Counted from the stretch's first letter, positions 31,034-40,151 are shown. The stretch is 52,610 nucleotides of DNA from Holophagales bacterium UBA2201 (GCA_002327305.1 DCUZ01000070.1:7790-60399), one strand, 5' to 3'. Made by a program: numbers and translations. Notes: a model not told the origin generated them from the sequence alone.

Positions 31034-32321
31034 GCCCCGGCGCGCCCTCCTCCTCGCGGCGGCCCTCGCCGGGGCCGCGGCCTGCGCCGTCTCGTTCAAC
31101 AAGATGGTGATGGTCCATGACGTGGAGGGGGCCAGGCGCCCCCCCGGCCTCAATTTCAACAATTACGAACAGGCATTGGAGGACGGCTACTTCCCCGAGG
31201 TGGAAACCTTCCTCTCCCGGCAATCCGCCGAATACCAGGCCCGCCCCACCATCCAGGCGGCGCTCGCCCGGTGCGCCCTGTACCGCAACGACCTGGACCG
31301 GGCCCGGACGCTGGGGGAGGAGGCCCTGCGGTCCCTCCCCCGCACCATCCCCCGGTACGGCAAACTGGCGTGGACCCTCGCCATGGCCGCCTATTTCCAG
31401 GACGATTTCGCCCGCGCCTCGGATCACGCCGCGACGGCCCAGGACTGGGGGAACCAGACGGACGCCGGGTTCCGCACCTTCCTCCGGACCGCCCCCGCGC
31501 GCCTTTACGAATTCGACGGGCCCCGGATGGCGACGGCGTTCGACTACGGCTCCCCCCGCATCCCCCGCTTCCCCGTGACCCTGCCCAACGGCCGGACCGC
31601 CGAGGTCATCGTGGACACGGGGGCCTCCCTCACCTTCGTCTCCGAATCGGTGGCCCGGGAGCTCGGCGTCCCGCTGACCGACGCCATGAAGTCATGGGGC
31701 TACGGCCTTCACGGCAAACTCATCCCCATCCACCTGGCCCACCTCGAGGCCCTCACGGTGGGCGGCCTCACGGTCCGCAACATCCCCGCCATGGTGTTCG
31801 CCGACCGCGACCTCCAATTCGGCGCCTTCCGCGTGGAGGTGGGGCTGGGCTACCACCTCCTGCGTCATGGCCGCCTGTCGGTGAACTACCATCGGAAATC
31901 GCTGGAGTGGACCGTGGCCCCTTCGGCCGCCCCCGAGCCCGGCGCCAACCTCTGCATCCTGGGGCTGAGGCCGGGGGTGCGGGTCTCCCTCAACCAGGTC
32001 ATGGGGTACCATTTCATCCTGGACACCGGGTCGGAGATGACCTACGTCACCAGCCAGGGCTCCCGCCGGGCCATCCTCCAGGAGAAGATCAACTTCTTCC
32101 ACATGATCACCCACGGCATCGGCAAGTCGAAGGCCAACTACACCAGCATCAGCAACGTCTACGTCGGGACGGGGGCCTTCATGGTCAAGTACGCCAACAT
32201 CCCCACCAAAAGCGAATACGCCGCCCTGGTGGACGGGATCCTGGGCAACGACTTCATGGACAACTTCCTCACCGACATCGATTTCCCCGCGGGGGTGCTG
32301 ACGGTGAGGGAGGCGAAGTAG
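31023..32321 (+). CDS. Retropepsin-like aspartic protease, exported
   Basis: A 432-residue protein with two aspartic protease half-sites, VDTGASLTFV (about 197) and LDTGSEMTYV (about 334), each followed by a beta-rich lobe and a family-like ending GILGNDFMDNF. It is therefore a two-DTG protein in one chain, rather than the single-DTG homodimer type. Residues about 45-150 look like helical TPR-type repeats. The N-terminus (LLLAAALAGAAACAVSF) is a signal peptide, possibly with lipobox AAAC. Translation starts at TTG 31023, overlapping the methyltransferase gene by 11 bp, with GGGGGAAG upstream. The substrate is unknown. Confidence 0.82.
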   Translation: MKNRPRRALLLAAALAGAAACAVSFNKMVMVHDVEGARRPPGLNFNNYEQALEDGYFPEVETFLSRQSAEYQARPTIQAALARCALYRNDLDRARTLGEEALRSLPRTIPRYGKLAWTLAMAAYFQDDFARASDHAATAQDWGNQTDAGFRTFLRTAPARLYEFDGPRMATAFDYGSPRIPRFPVTLPNGRTAEVIVDTGASLTFVSESVARELGVPLTDAMKSWGYGLHGKLIPIHLAHLEALTVGGLTVRNIPAMVFADRDLQFGAFRVEVGLGYHLLRHGRLSVNYHRKSLEWTVAPSAAPEPGANLCILGLRPGVRVSLNQVMGYHFILDTGSEMTYVTSQGSRRAILQEKINFFHMITHGIGKSKANYTSISNVYVGTGAFMVKYANIPTKSEYAALVDGILGNDFMDNFLTDIDFPAGVLTVREAK

Positions 32322-32362
32322 GCGGAAGGCGGAAACTGGCAGCTTGCAGATGGCAGAAAGCA
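32321..32362. repeat. Heptamer array, six units with drift
   Basis: In-register 7-mers GGCGGAA (twice), ACTGGCA, GCTTGCA, GATGGCA and GAAAGCA directly after the retropepsin stop codon. The lower-GC gene at 32407 follows. Confidence 0.55.
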
Positions 32363-32406
32363 AAAGCTTGCAGGAGCTCGGGATTGTAAATCGAGTGGAG
32401 AAACCG

Positions 32407-32850
32407 TCAGGTCTCGGCGGTCGCCGATTTGAATGCTTGTTCTGATAGCAGATTATTCTGCAAAATAAGCATTCTCTTTCTTCGCCAAATGGGGAAGATC
32501 AGCAGGCAGGTCGTATCATAAGTTACCCACTCCCCGTCCTCCTGTGCCTGCACGCTCCAGCAATAATGCATCTTCCCCTTGGTCCATGTGATTAATCTGC
32601 ATTTTGTGGTCAAGCCGAAAAGGAAGCAAGGCACGGCTTCTTTGAATGAGCGGAAATGCTCGTGCCATCCATCATCGAAGGAAACCATCAAATCTGGCTC
32701 TGCTCCACATATCGAGATTGAGAAACCTTCCGACGTAGGAGATTCCACACGAAGCTCATCGTTGAGCAACTTTGTTGCAATGCCCCTTTCGTGCAAGAAC
32801 GACCTCAGCGCTGAAATGCTATCTAACATGCGTTTGTGCTCTCGGGTCAC
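32407..32850 (-). CDS. Hypothetical protein, lower GC
   Basis: A 147-residue soluble protein that I do not recognise. It begins with a helix (MLDSISALRSFLHERGIATKLL), followed by beta strands (FSISICGAEPDLMVSFDDGWHEHFRSF, CRLITWTKGKMHYCWSV). No signal peptide or catalytic motif is evident. The GTG at 32850 is taken as start because TATAGA ends exactly 6 nt upstream, the pattern of other leaderless starts here; ATG 32829 is an alternative. Composition is clearly less GC-rich than its neighbours, and a heptamer array borders its 3' side. It is probably an acquired single gene. Confidence 0.55.
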   Translation of the reverse strand: MTREHKRMLDSISALRSFLHERGIATKLLNDELRVESPTSEGFSISICGAEPDLMVSFDDGWHEHFRSFKEAVPCFLFGLTTKCRLITWTKGKMHYCWSVQAQEDGEWVTYDTTCLLIFPIWRRKRMLILQNNLLSEQAFKSATAET

Positions 32851-32877
32851 CTTCTTTCTATAGCCATATACTAGCTG

Positions 32878-33918
32878 CTAGATGCCAGCTACCGGCTGCG
32901 CCTTCAGCGGCGCCACCGTCCCCCGCTCGATTCCCAGTTCGATGAGCCGGGTGATGACCCGGGTGTAGGAGAGGCCGCAAAGACCCAGGAGCTTGGGGTA
33001 CATGGAAATGGGGGTGAAGCCGGGGATGGTGTTGATCTCGTTGAGGTAGAGGGCCCCCTTCCCTTCCAGAAAGAAATCGACGCGGGCCATGCCGTAGCCG
33101 CCGATGGCGGTGAAGGCCAGCCGCGCCAGGCGTTGGAAACGCCCGGCCAGCGGGGCCGGCAGGCGCGCCGGGACATGGAGGCCGGCGGCGCTGTCGTCGG
33201 CGTACTTGTCGGCGTAGTCGTAGAATTCACGCCCCGGGACGATCTCACCCGGCGGGGAGACGGTCTCCCCCCCGTAGCCGCCCAGGACCGAGACCTCGAT
33301 CTCGCGCCCCTCGATCGCCTTCTCCACCAGCGCCCGTCGGCCGACGGCGAGAGCGACCTCCGCCGCGGCGGGGAGGTCGCGCCACCGCTTCACCTTGGAG
33401 ATGCCCACGGAGGAGCCGGAGTCGGAGGGCTTGACGAAGAGGGGGAGCCCCAGCCGCCGCGCCCGGCGGATGCCGTCCCTCCACCCCTCCCGGTCCAGGG
33501 CGACCCAGGGAACCACGGGAAGGCCCAAGGCCGCCCACAGCACCTTGCACACCTCCTTGTCCATCCCGATGGCGGAGGCCCGCACGCCGCACCCGGCATA
33601 GGGGAGGCCGAGGGTCTCGAGCGCCCCCTGCAGGGTGCCGTCCTCTCCGAAGGTGCCGTGGATGAGGGGAAAGGCGGCCTGAGCCCGCAGGGGAAGGAGG
33701 ACCCGTTCCAGCGTCCGCCCCCCGCCGGCCGCCCGCCCCCCCTTCAAGACCCTGGAAGCGGCGGCGTTGCCGTGCCACCGCCCGCTTTTGTCCTGATAGA
33801 CGGGCAGGGGGTGGAACCGCTTCCGGTCCATCTTCTCCAGGACCCCGCGGGCGGAAACGATGGAGACCTCGTGCTCCGCCGAGGGGCCGCCGAACAGGAC
33901 CGCGATCCGGCGGGTCAT
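32878..33918 (-). CDS. ddl: D-alanine--D-alanine ligase
   Basis: A 346-residue ATP-grasp enzyme that makes the D-Ala-D-Ala end of peptidoglycan precursors. Motifs: GGPSAEHEVSIVSA at the N-terminus, HGTFGEDGTLQGALE, FVKPSDSGSSVGISKV (ATP lysine), FYDYADKYADDSAAG (the omega-loop tyrosine expected for dipeptide rather than depsipeptide ligases), and NEINTIPGFTPISMYPKL. The ATG at 33918 overlaps the upstream zinc-ribbon gene by 4 bp (ATGA), so the gene is translated as part of the HAD - zinc ribbon - ddl unit. Confidence 0.95.
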   Translation of the reverse strand: MTRRIAVLFGGPSAEHEVSIVSARGVLEKMDRKRFHPLPVYQDKSGRWHGNAAASRVLKGGRAAGGGRTLERVLLPLRAQAAFPLIHGTFGEDGTLQGALETLGLPYAGCGVRASAIGMDKEVCKVLWAALGLPVVPWVALDREGWRDGIRRARRLGLPLFVKPSDSGSSVGISKVKRWRDLPAAAEVALAVGRRALVEKAIEGREIEVSVLGGYGGETVSPPGEIVPGREFYDYADKYADDSAAGLHVPARLPAPLAGRFQRLARLAFTAIGGYGMARVDFFLEGKGALYLNEINTIPGFTPISMYPKLLGLCGLSYTRVITRLIELGIERGTVAPLKAQPVAGI

Positions 33919-34223
33919 CCGAGGAAGAGCTTGGTGATGCGCTTCACCATGCCCAGGTCTTTGGAGGACAGGAGGGCCTCCAGTTCCCCCTTGTCCAGGA
34001 AGATCCCCTCGCACGAGAAGCACTTGTCCACCTTGATCTCCTTCACGGCGATCTCGGTGAGGTCCATCCCGCACTTGGGGCATTTCATCCAATGCCTCTT
34101 CTTGCTCTCCTGTCGCTCCTTCTGTTTCAGTTTTTCGTCCTTCTCGTGCTGGAGCTTGCGGAGGCGCTCGAACTCCTGCCGCTTGAAAAAGTCCTCTTCC
34201 TTGTCCGAGGGGCGATCAATCAT
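33915..34223 (-). CDS. Zinc-ribbon (TFIIB-type) small protein
   Basis: A 102-residue protein. The first 40 residues are highly charged (EEDFFKRQEFERLRKLQHEKDEKLKQKER). The core is CPKCGMDLTEIAVKEIKVDKCFSCEGIFLDKGELE, the zf-TFIIB family pattern with two CxxC pairs. The family's role is unclear; a metal-bound regulatory or adaptor function is likely. It overlaps the genes on both sides by 4 bp (ATGA), so it is co-expressed with the HAD phosphatase and ddl. Confidence 0.82.
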   Translation of the reverse strand: MIDRPSDKEEDFFKRQEFERLRKLQHEKDEKLKQKERQESKKRHWMKCPKCGMDLTEIAVKEIKVDKCFSCEGIFLDKGELEALLSSKDLGMVKRITKLFLG

Positions 34224-34858
34224 GGTTCCTCCCATTCGAGTAGTTGGCTGATCGAATCCAGGACCGGCCGGCCGGTGGCCTCCAATTCCGCCCGCGAGTG
34301 GCCTCCGGTGGCCACCAGGAGGCACGGCAGGCCCGCGTTGGCGGCCGATTCGGCGTCCAGGGTCATGTCGCCGACATAGAGGGTCTCGCCGGGCCCGAAC
34401 CCCAGGTCGGCCATGATGCGGTTGAGCATGTCGGGATGGGGCTTGGGGCGGGGCACATCCAGAGGCCCCAGGACGAGATCGAAGTGGGCGCCCAACCCCA
34501 GGTGGTCCAGGATCCGGCGCGAAAAATCGGAGGGCTTGTTGGTGGCCACGGCCAGGGTCCTGCCGCGGGCCTTGAGGGCCGGGATGGCCTCCGCCACGCC
34601 GGGCAGAATCGTGGTCTTCTCCAGGAAGACCCGGGGATAGCGCTCCCTGAAGAGGCGGACCCCCTCCGCGGCGTTCGCCTCCCCCACCGCCTCCTCCATC
34701 AGCACCTCCAGCCCCCGCCCCACGCGGCGCTTGGTTTCCTCCGGCGTCCACGGCACGCCGCCCAGGGCGGTCACCGCGTGGACGAGGGCGTCCTGGATGG
34801 CCTCGTAGGAGTCCACCAGCGTCCCGTCCAGGTCGAATATGATCAGCTTCCGGGGCAT
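34220..34858 (-). CDS. HAD-family phosphatase (phosphoglycolate phosphatase-like)
   Basis: A 212-residue HAD hydrolase. Motif I IFDLDGTLVDSYEAI, motif II VATNKPSDF, lysine loop RPKPHPDML, and motif III YVGDMTLDAESAANAG, with an alpha-helical cap of the Gph/PGMB type between about 20 and 85. It removes phosphate from a small molecule, often 2-phosphoglycolate, but the substrate cannot be fixed. It is first in a three-gene overlapping unit with the zinc ribbon and ddl. TAAAAT lies 9 nt before the ATG and no Shine-Dalgarno site is present. Confidence 0.85.
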   Translation of the reverse strand: MPRKLIIFDLDGTLVDSYEAIQDALVHAVTALGGVPWTPEETKRRVGRGLEVLMEEAVGEANAAEGVRLFRERYPRVFLEKTTILPGVAEAIPALKARGRTLAVATNKPSDFSRRILDHLGLGAHFDLVLGPLDVPRPKPHPDMLNRIMADLGFGPGETLYVGDMTLDAESAANAGLPCLLVATGGHSRAELEATGRPVLDSISQLLEWEEP

Positions 34859-34931
34859 CGCGCGGTTATTTTACCCCACCCGGATGGGATCGGGCCCGGG
34901 TTCCTGCGTTTATCATGTCCGCCGACCGCCC

Positions 34932-35747
34932 TCACGGCGCCGCCGGCACCTGGGACCAGTCGATCTGCGACCCCAGGACGCTGTGGGGGATGACGAACAC
35001 CGTCAGGACCAGCACCGCGGCCGCCAGCACCCACCATCGCGCGTCCCGCCCCCGGCGATGGAGCCGCCAGAGGGCGATCCCCCACCCCACGACGGCGATG
35101 AGGGTCTTGTTGTCGGTCAGATCGTACCCGAACGGCGCCCCGGTCCAGAAGGCCCCGAAGGCCTGGTACTGAACGATGGGCCCCAGGATGAGGCCTCCGA
35201 CGAACAGGAGGTGGAAGGCGATCCAGGCATGCCGGCGCACCCGCGGACGCCCCGCGGCCGCCTCCAGGGCCGTCCGGGCGGACCACAGCATCCCGAAGAA
35301 CATGCAGAAGATGTGGATGACCAGGACGGCGGGGTTGACCGCCCCTTTGAACCGCGCCACGGCGCTGCGCGCCGGGAAGGTGGCGGTCTCCCCGCCCCGC
35401 CTCAGGCGCACTTCGTACTCCACCTTCCCCGCCGGGGGGTGATGGGGCAGTTCGCCCTGCAGAACCCCCCCCGAGCGCACCATCGCAAGAACGGTCCAGG
35501 GATCGGAGGTCGGATAGCGGCGCCACACCACCTCTCCCGTCACGCCCGGGTCGGGAACTTCGATCCGGACGGGCAGCCCCCCCTCGCCGCCGTGGGTGCG
35601 GAGCAGTTTGAACCCGATCGTCCTCCCCCCGATGACGGCGGTCCCCCGCACCGGCTTGGTCGGCCCCGTGGCCTCCTGGTAGATGGCCAGGGCCAGGGTG
35701 ACGGCGACGGAGGCGGTCCAGAGGAGACCCGTGTGAAGGCGCGGCAT
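34932..35747 (-). CDS. Multi-pass membrane protein of unknown function
   Basis: A 271-residue protein with an N-terminal hydrophobic segment, a beta-rich extracytoplasmic domain (about 30-130), and then four membrane segments (VLVIHIFCMFFGMLW, AWIAFHLLFVGGLILG, TLIAVVGWGIALW, WVLAAAVLVLTVFVIPHSVLG). Histidines in or near the membrane segments (IHIF, FHLL, VIPHS) could hold haem, as in b-type cytochromes, but this is only a suggestion. The ATG follows the Slt stop by 1 nt, so it is translated from the HIT-slt transcript. Confidence 0.65.
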   Translation of the reverse strand: MPRLHTGLLWTASVAVTLALAIYQEATGPTKPVRGTAVIGGRTIGFKLLRTHGGEGGLPVRIEVPDPGVTGEVVWRRYPTSDPWTVLAMVRSGGVLQGELPHHPPAGKVEYEVRLRRGGETATFPARSAVARFKGAVNPAVLVIHIFCMFFGMLWSARTALEAAAGRPRVRRHAWIAFHLLFVGGLILGPIVQYQAFGAFWTGAPFGYDLTDNKTLIAVVGWGIALWRLHRRGRDARWWVLAAAVLVLTVFVIPHSVLGSQIDWSQVPAAP

Positions 35748-35748
35748 A

Positions 35749-37557
35749 TCAGTTCGCCGTCCCGCCGGCGGGGGCCGGTTTCAGGTCCGGATAGAGCATC
35801 CGGTAGAGCATCATGTTGTAGAGGACCGACCGCGTGTAGGCCTTGGTCTCGGAGTACGGGATGAGCGAATAGAACGCGGGCAGGTCCAGCGTCGCGGGGA
35901 CCTTGAGCCAGGCGGCGACGGCGTCCTCCCCGGCGTTGTAGGCGGCCACGGCGCAGACCCAGTTCCCGAACTGGGCGTGGAGCTTGGCCAGGTACTTCGT
36001 CCCCGAGAGGATGTTCTCCTCCGCGTGCCACACCGTCCCGACGCCGTTGGCGTACTCGCCGTAGGTGGGGGGGATCAACTGCATCAGCCCCTTGGCCCCC
36101 GCGGACGAGAGGGCGGAGGGGTTGAAGGTGGACTCCTGGCGCATGACCGACCAGATCACCTCGGCCGGGACCCCGTACTGCGCCGCCGCCTTCGCCACGA
36201 GGGGCTCGAAGGCCCTGGGGAAGAACCCGGTGAGGACCGCCGGGTCCCACGCCGCGACGGGGCCGTCGAGCATCCGGGAGGCCTCGGGATAGACCAGGTT
36301 CATCGCCTTGCGGTGCTCGCCGGCGCGGTGGGCCAGAGCCGCCCGCTCCCCCGCTTCGATGGGGAGTTTGCGGGAGAGGAGCCAGGCATCCTCCCACAGC
36401 CCCCGCGCCAGGAGAAAGCGGGGAAAGGTGGACGACGGGGGCGGCGCGGGCGCGCCGCCGGGCGGCGCGGGGCGGGGGACCAGAGGGGACGGGTCGAGGT
36501 GGAGGGCGTTGAACGGGGCGGAGGCGGAGGTGAGGTCGGGCCGGATCGTCCCCTCGAGCCGGGAGATCCAGTAGGCCGTCTCTCCGTCCGGGCCCAATTC
36601 CTTCAGGATCCCGAGGGCCCGCGCCTTCTCCCCGGCGAAGGCACACCCGAGGGCGCAGGAGAGAAGTGCGTTGCGGCGCATCCGCTTCGCCCCGATGCTC
36701 CGGGCGGTTTTGAGCGCCTCGGCGAGCGATCCCTCCATCAGGAAAATGCGGACCACGCCCAGTTTCGCCGGGGGCGCAAGCTCCCCCTGGACGCGGCCGA
36801 AGGCCCCGCGGGCGGCGGGGAGGTCCCCCAGGGCCAGATGGCACCGGCCGATCTGGTAGAGGGCCGCCTCCTCCCTGTCTGTGGCGGCCTGGAAGAGGGG
36901 GAGGGCCGCCGCGTAGTCCCGCTGGAGGAACCGGAGGCGCCCGATGAAATAGGTCCAGGAGGGGGGCGGGGGGGCCTTGATCCTCCCCAGGACCTCCTCG
37001 GCGGTCTCCAGCTCCCTCGCGTCCAGGCAGGCCTTGAACACCTCCTCCCATTGGTGGGCGGAGAGGGGGTGGCCGTGGTCCAGGCACAGCCGCCCCAGGC
37101 GGGCCTTCTTGAAGGGGCTCTTCCCCCCCATCACCTCGCGCACCAGCACGCTCCGCTCCCGAGGCCCCGCCAGGAACCGGGGTTCCAGGAGGCGGTTCTC
37201 GGCCGAGCGGCGGAATTGGACGCTCGTGCGGTCCCGGTGACGCGCGACGAGGGCGGCCGCCCGCGGGTCGTCCGCCTCGATGAGGAGGTCCAGCCCCGCC
37301 TCCAGCAGTTCCTGTGTGGGGGAGTGGCCGGCCAGCGCCTGGAAGTGCTCCCCGGCCCGCCGGGGCTCCAGCGCCATCATCCTGAACGCGGCCAGGGCGG
37401 CGACGTCGGGGTCGGCGGCGTGGAGGGAGCGGTAGAGGGCGATGGAGGCCTCCGGATCGGCCGCCTCCCCCTCCCGGGCCCGGGCGTAGTCCTCCCAGGC
37501 GGCGGGAAGAAGGGCCAGCAGGAGGGCCAGGGCGAACCTAACCGGGGGGCCAGCCAA
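35749..37557 (-). CDS. slt: Soluble lytic murein transglycosylase (Slt type)
   Basis: A 602-residue periplasmic enzyme that cleaves peptidoglycan to 1,6-anhydro products. A signal peptide (VRFALALLLALLPAAW) and about 400 residues of TPR-like helical repeats precede the catalytic domain: VIWSVMRQESTFNPSALSSAGAKG (catalytic Glu about 471), GLMQLIPPT and AVAAYNAGEDAV. The start is TTG 37557, supported by GGGAGG upstream; it overlaps the HIT gene by 20 bp. The immediately following membrane-protein gene is coupled to it. Confidence 0.9.
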   Translation of the reverse strand: MAGPPVRFALALLLALLPAAWEDYARAREGEAADPEASIALYRSLHAADPDVAALAAFRMMALEPRRAGEHFQALAGHSPTQELLEAGLDLLIEADDPRAAALVARHRDRTSVQFRRSAENRLLEPRFLAGPRERSVLVREVMGGKSPFKKARLGRLCLDHGHPLSAHQWEEVFKACLDARELETAEEVLGRIKAPPPPSWTYFIGRLRFLQRDYAAALPLFQAATDREEAALYQIGRCHLALGDLPAARGAFGRVQGELAPPAKLGVVRIFLMEGSLAEALKTARSIGAKRMRRNALLSCALGCAFAGEKARALGILKELGPDGETAYWISRLEGTIRPDLTSASAPFNALHLDPSPLVPRPAPPGGAPAPPPSSTFPRFLLARGLWEDAWLLSRKLPIEAGERAALAHRAGEHRKAMNLVYPEASRMLDGPVAAWDPAVLTGFFPRAFEPLVAKAAAQYGVPAEVIWSVMRQESTFNPSALSSAGAKGLMQLIPPTYGEYANGVGTVWHAEENILSGTKYLAKLHAQFGNWVCAVAAYNAGEDAVAAWLKVPATLDLPAFYSLIPYSETKAYTRSVLYNMMLYRMLYPDLKPAPAGGTAN

Positions 37558-37882
37558 AGGGGCGCCCTCCCAGGAGATGGAAATGCATATGCCACACCGA
37601 CTGCCCCGCGCCCTCGTTGGTGTTCGTCACGAGGCGGTACCCGCCCGCCGCCACGCCGTGCGCCCGGGCCAGGTCGCGGGCCACCTCGAACAGATGTCCG
37701 ACGACGGCCCCGTCCCCGGCCTCCAGGGCGTCCACGCTGCGGATGTGCTTCTTGGGGATGAGAAGCAGGTGGAGGGGGGCCTGCGGATGGATGTCGCAAA
37801 ACGCGAGGACGGTCTCGTCCTCGAACGCCACCGAGGCGGGGACTTCCTTCCGGACGATGCGGCAGAAGAGGCAGTCGCGCAT
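37538..37882 (-). CDS. HIT-family nucleotide hydrolase or transferase (HinT-like)
   Basis: A 114-residue histidine-triad protein: CLFCRIVRKEVPASVAFEDETVLAFCDIHPQAPLH at the start, LLLIPKKHI, and the catalytic HMHFHLLGG near residues 98-106. The CxxC near the N-terminus is usual in the bacterial HinT group. The likely activity is hydrolysis of adenosine phosphoramidates. First gene of the HIT-slt-membrane protein unit. TAAAAT ends 9 nt before the ATG. It is divergent from the natAB exporter. Confidence 0.92.
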   Translation of the reverse strand: MRDCLFCRIVRKEVPASVAFEDETVLAFCDIHPQAPLHLLLIPKKHIRSVDALEAGDGAVVGHLFEVARDLARAHGVAAGGYRLVTNTNEGAGQSVWHMHFHLLGGRPFGWPPG

Positions 37883-37937
37883 AGGTTCCCTATTTTACCC
37901 GAAACCCGCGCGCCCGCCTGCCGTATAATGCTGGCAT

Positions 37938-38825
37938 ATGATCGAACTGCAGAACGTCCGCAAGACCTACGACCGGTTCGAGGCCCTCAAGGGGCTCTCT
38001 CTGGCCGTCCCGCACGGGGTCGTCTTCGGCCTCCTCGGGCCCAACGGGGCCGGCAAGACCACCACGATCCGCATCCTGATGGACATCATCCGGCCCGATT
38101 CCGGCTCCGTGACCATCCTGGGCCGCCCGCCGGGGCTGGCCGTCCAGCACCGGATCGGCTACCTCCCCGAGGAGCGCGGCCTCTACCGGAAGATGAAGGT
38201 GGTGGACCATCTCGTCTTTTTCGGGGAATTGAAGCGCATGAAGGCAAGCGAAGCCCGGCGCCGCTCCCTGGAGCTGCTGGAGCGCTTCGGCCTGAAGGAC
38301 TGGGCGCTGAAGAAGACCGAGGCCCTCTCCAAGGGAATGCAGCAGAAAGTGCAGTTCATCGGGGCCATCCTCCACGAGCCCGACATTCTCGTCCTGGACG
38401 AGCCCTTTTCCGGGCTCGACCCGATCAACCAGGAACTGATGAAGGACGAGATCGTCCGGTTCGCCCGCGCCGGGAAGACCGTCATCTTCTCCACCCATGT
38501 CCTTCCGCAGGCCGAACAGTTCATCGACGCCCTCGCCCTCATCAACCGCGGCGAGCTGGTCCTGGAGGGACGGCTGGACAAGATCAAGGAGGACTACGCG
38601 GAAAATCGCATCCACCTCACCACCGCCGCGGGGGCCGGGGCCCTCGCCATGCGCGGGGCCGAGGTGGCCCCCAGGGGAGAGGGCTACAGCGTCACCCTCC
38701 CAAAGGACCTGTCCCCGCGGGAGTACCTGCAGGCGGTCCTGGCCTCCGGCGTGGACCTGGAGCAGTTCCGTCCCGACGAGCCCTCCCTCGAGGAGATCTT
38801 CATGAAGGTGGTGAAACATGGATAG
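37938..38825 (+). CDS. ABC transporter ATP-binding protein (NatA-like)
   Basis: A 295-residue ATPase: Walker A GPNGAGKTT (about 37-45), signature LSKGMQQKVQF (about 135), Walker B ILVLDEPFSGLDP (about 153-166), and the DUF4162-type C-terminal extension seen in NatA proteins. It powers the adjacent permease; NatAB-type exporters move sodium or organic compounds outward, and the substrate here is unknown. TATAAT (37924..37929) ends 8 nt before the ATG with no ribosome site, suggesting a leaderless start. Confidence 0.92.
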   Translation: MIELQNVRKTYDRFEALKGLSLAVPHGVVFGLLGPNGAGKTTTIRILMDIIRPDSGSVTILGRPPGLAVQHRIGYLPEERGLYRKMKVVDHLVFFGELKRMKASEARRRSLELLERFGLKDWALKKTEALSKGMQQKVQFIGAILHEPDILVLDEPFSGLDPINQELMKDEIVRFARAGKTVIFSTHVLPQAEQFIDALALINRGELVLEGRLDKIKEDYAENRIHLTTAAGAGALAMRGAEVAPRGEGYSVTLPKDLSPREYLQAVLASGVDLEQFRPDEPSLEEIFMKVVKHG

Positions 38826-40104
38826 GATGTGGGTCGTTTTCAAGAAGGAATACCTCCAGAAGGTCAAGTCCCTCGGGTTCTGGCTCTCCACCATCGTCCT
38901 GCCGGTGTTCATGGTGGGCATCATGATCGTCCCCATGCTCCTGATGACCCGCCAGAAGCCCACCCTGACCGTCACCGTGGTGGACCCGGCGGGCGTGGTC
39001 CTTCCCGCCCTCCTCGCGGCCCAGGAGGAGCGGGCCCAGGCCGCGAAGAGCGCCAACGCCCAGCCCGGGGGGCGCTCCATGGACCGCCAAACGGAGGTGG
39101 AGATCGTCTTCCGGAAATCGGCCGGCGAAAGCCCCGAAGCCCTGCAGAAAAAGGTGGAGGAGAGGGCCATCGACGGCTACCTCGTCGTCCCGGAGGACTA
39201 TCTGCTCGCCGAGGAGTTCGAATACTACGCGCGGACCCTCTCCAACATCTCCGCCTTCGCCGCCCTGGAATCGGTCCTCAACCGGGCCCTGTTCTCCCTC
39301 AAGGGGGAGTCGCTCAACCTGAGCCCCGAGGACAAGGGGTTCCTGCGGGCGCGGGCGTCCCTCAAGGGGTTCCGCGTGGAGAAGGGAAAGGCCAAGGAGG
39401 AGGGGGCCCTGGCGGGGTTCTTCGCGGTTCTCATCGTGTTCATGATGCTCTACATGCTCATCCTCATCTACGGCTCGTTCATCATGCGGGCGGTGCTGGA
39501 GGAGAAGAGCACGCGCGTGGTGGAGATCCTCGCCTCCTCCGTCCCCCCCTTCCAACTGCTGATGGGCAAGATCCTGGGGGTGGCCTCGGCGGGGCTGACG
39601 CAGGTGGCCGTGTGGATCGGCTTCTCCGTCCTGCTCTCCGCCGGCGCGCTCCCCATGGCCGCCGCCGCGGGGGCCCTCCCCTCCTTCACCCTCCTTCAGA
39701 TGGTCTTCTTTGTCGTCTTCTTCATCCTGGGCTACCTCCTCTTCGCCTCCCTCTACGCCTCCGTGGGGGCCATGTTCAACAACGAGCAGGAGGCCCAGCA
39801 GGCGGCCACCCTCGTGGTCATCCCCGTCATCATCCCGGTGGTCCTGATGCAGATGGTCATCGCCGACCCGGGCTCCACGGCCAGCGTGGTGATCTCGCTC
39901 ATCCCCTTCTTCACCCCGCTCATCATGTACCTCCGCATCCTCGTGGAGACGCCCCCGGTCTGGCAGATCGCCCTGTCGCTCGTGTTGACCGTGGCCACCC
40001 TCGTCGGCGTCATCTACGCCAGCGGCAAGATCTACCGCACCGGCATCCTCATGTACGGCAAGCGGCCGAACCTGAGGGAATTGTGGAGGTGGGTGCGCGC
40101 GTAG
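38818..40104 (+). CDS. ABC-2 type permease (NatB-like)
   Basis: A 428-residue membrane protein. One N-terminal membrane segment (GFWLSTIVLPVFMVGIMIVPML) is followed by a large extracytoplasmic domain (about 45-195), then five or six membrane segments from about residue 200 onward, the layout of the ABC-2/NatB family. It overlaps the ATPase gene by 8 bp (ATGGATAG), so the two subunits are translationally coupled. Transported compound unknown. Confidence 0.9.
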   Translation: MDRMWVVFKKEYLQKVKSLGFWLSTIVLPVFMVGIMIVPMLLMTRQKPTLTVTVVDPAGVVLPALLAAQEERAQAAKSANAQPGGRSMDRQTEVEIVFRKSAGESPEALQKKVEERAIDGYLVVPEDYLLAEEFEYYARTLSNISAFAALESVLNRALFSLKGESLNLSPEDKGFLRARASLKGFRVEKGKAKEEGALAGFFAVLIVFMMLYMLILIYGSFIMRAVLEEKSTRVVEILASSVPPFQLLMGKILGVASAGLTQVAVWIGFSVLLSAGALPMAAAAGALPSFTLLQMVFFVVFFILGYLLFASLYASVGAMFNNEQEAQQAATLVVIPVIIPVVLMQMVIADPGSTASVVISLIPFFTPLIMYLRILVETPPVWQIALSLVLTVATLVGVIYASGKIYRTGILMYGKRPNLRELWRWVRA

Positions 40105-40151
40105 CGCTTCGCGCTATGCGCAGTTTCGAGTTTCGAGTCTCTAGTTTCGAG
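40102..40151. repeat. Hairpin and heptamer array after the exporter operon
   Basis: The stop codon of the permease is part of a perfect stem TAGCGC/GCGCTA with loop TTC (40102..40116), a possible terminator without a T-run. Four in-register heptamers of type TTTCGAG follow (40124..40151). Confidence 0.6.
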
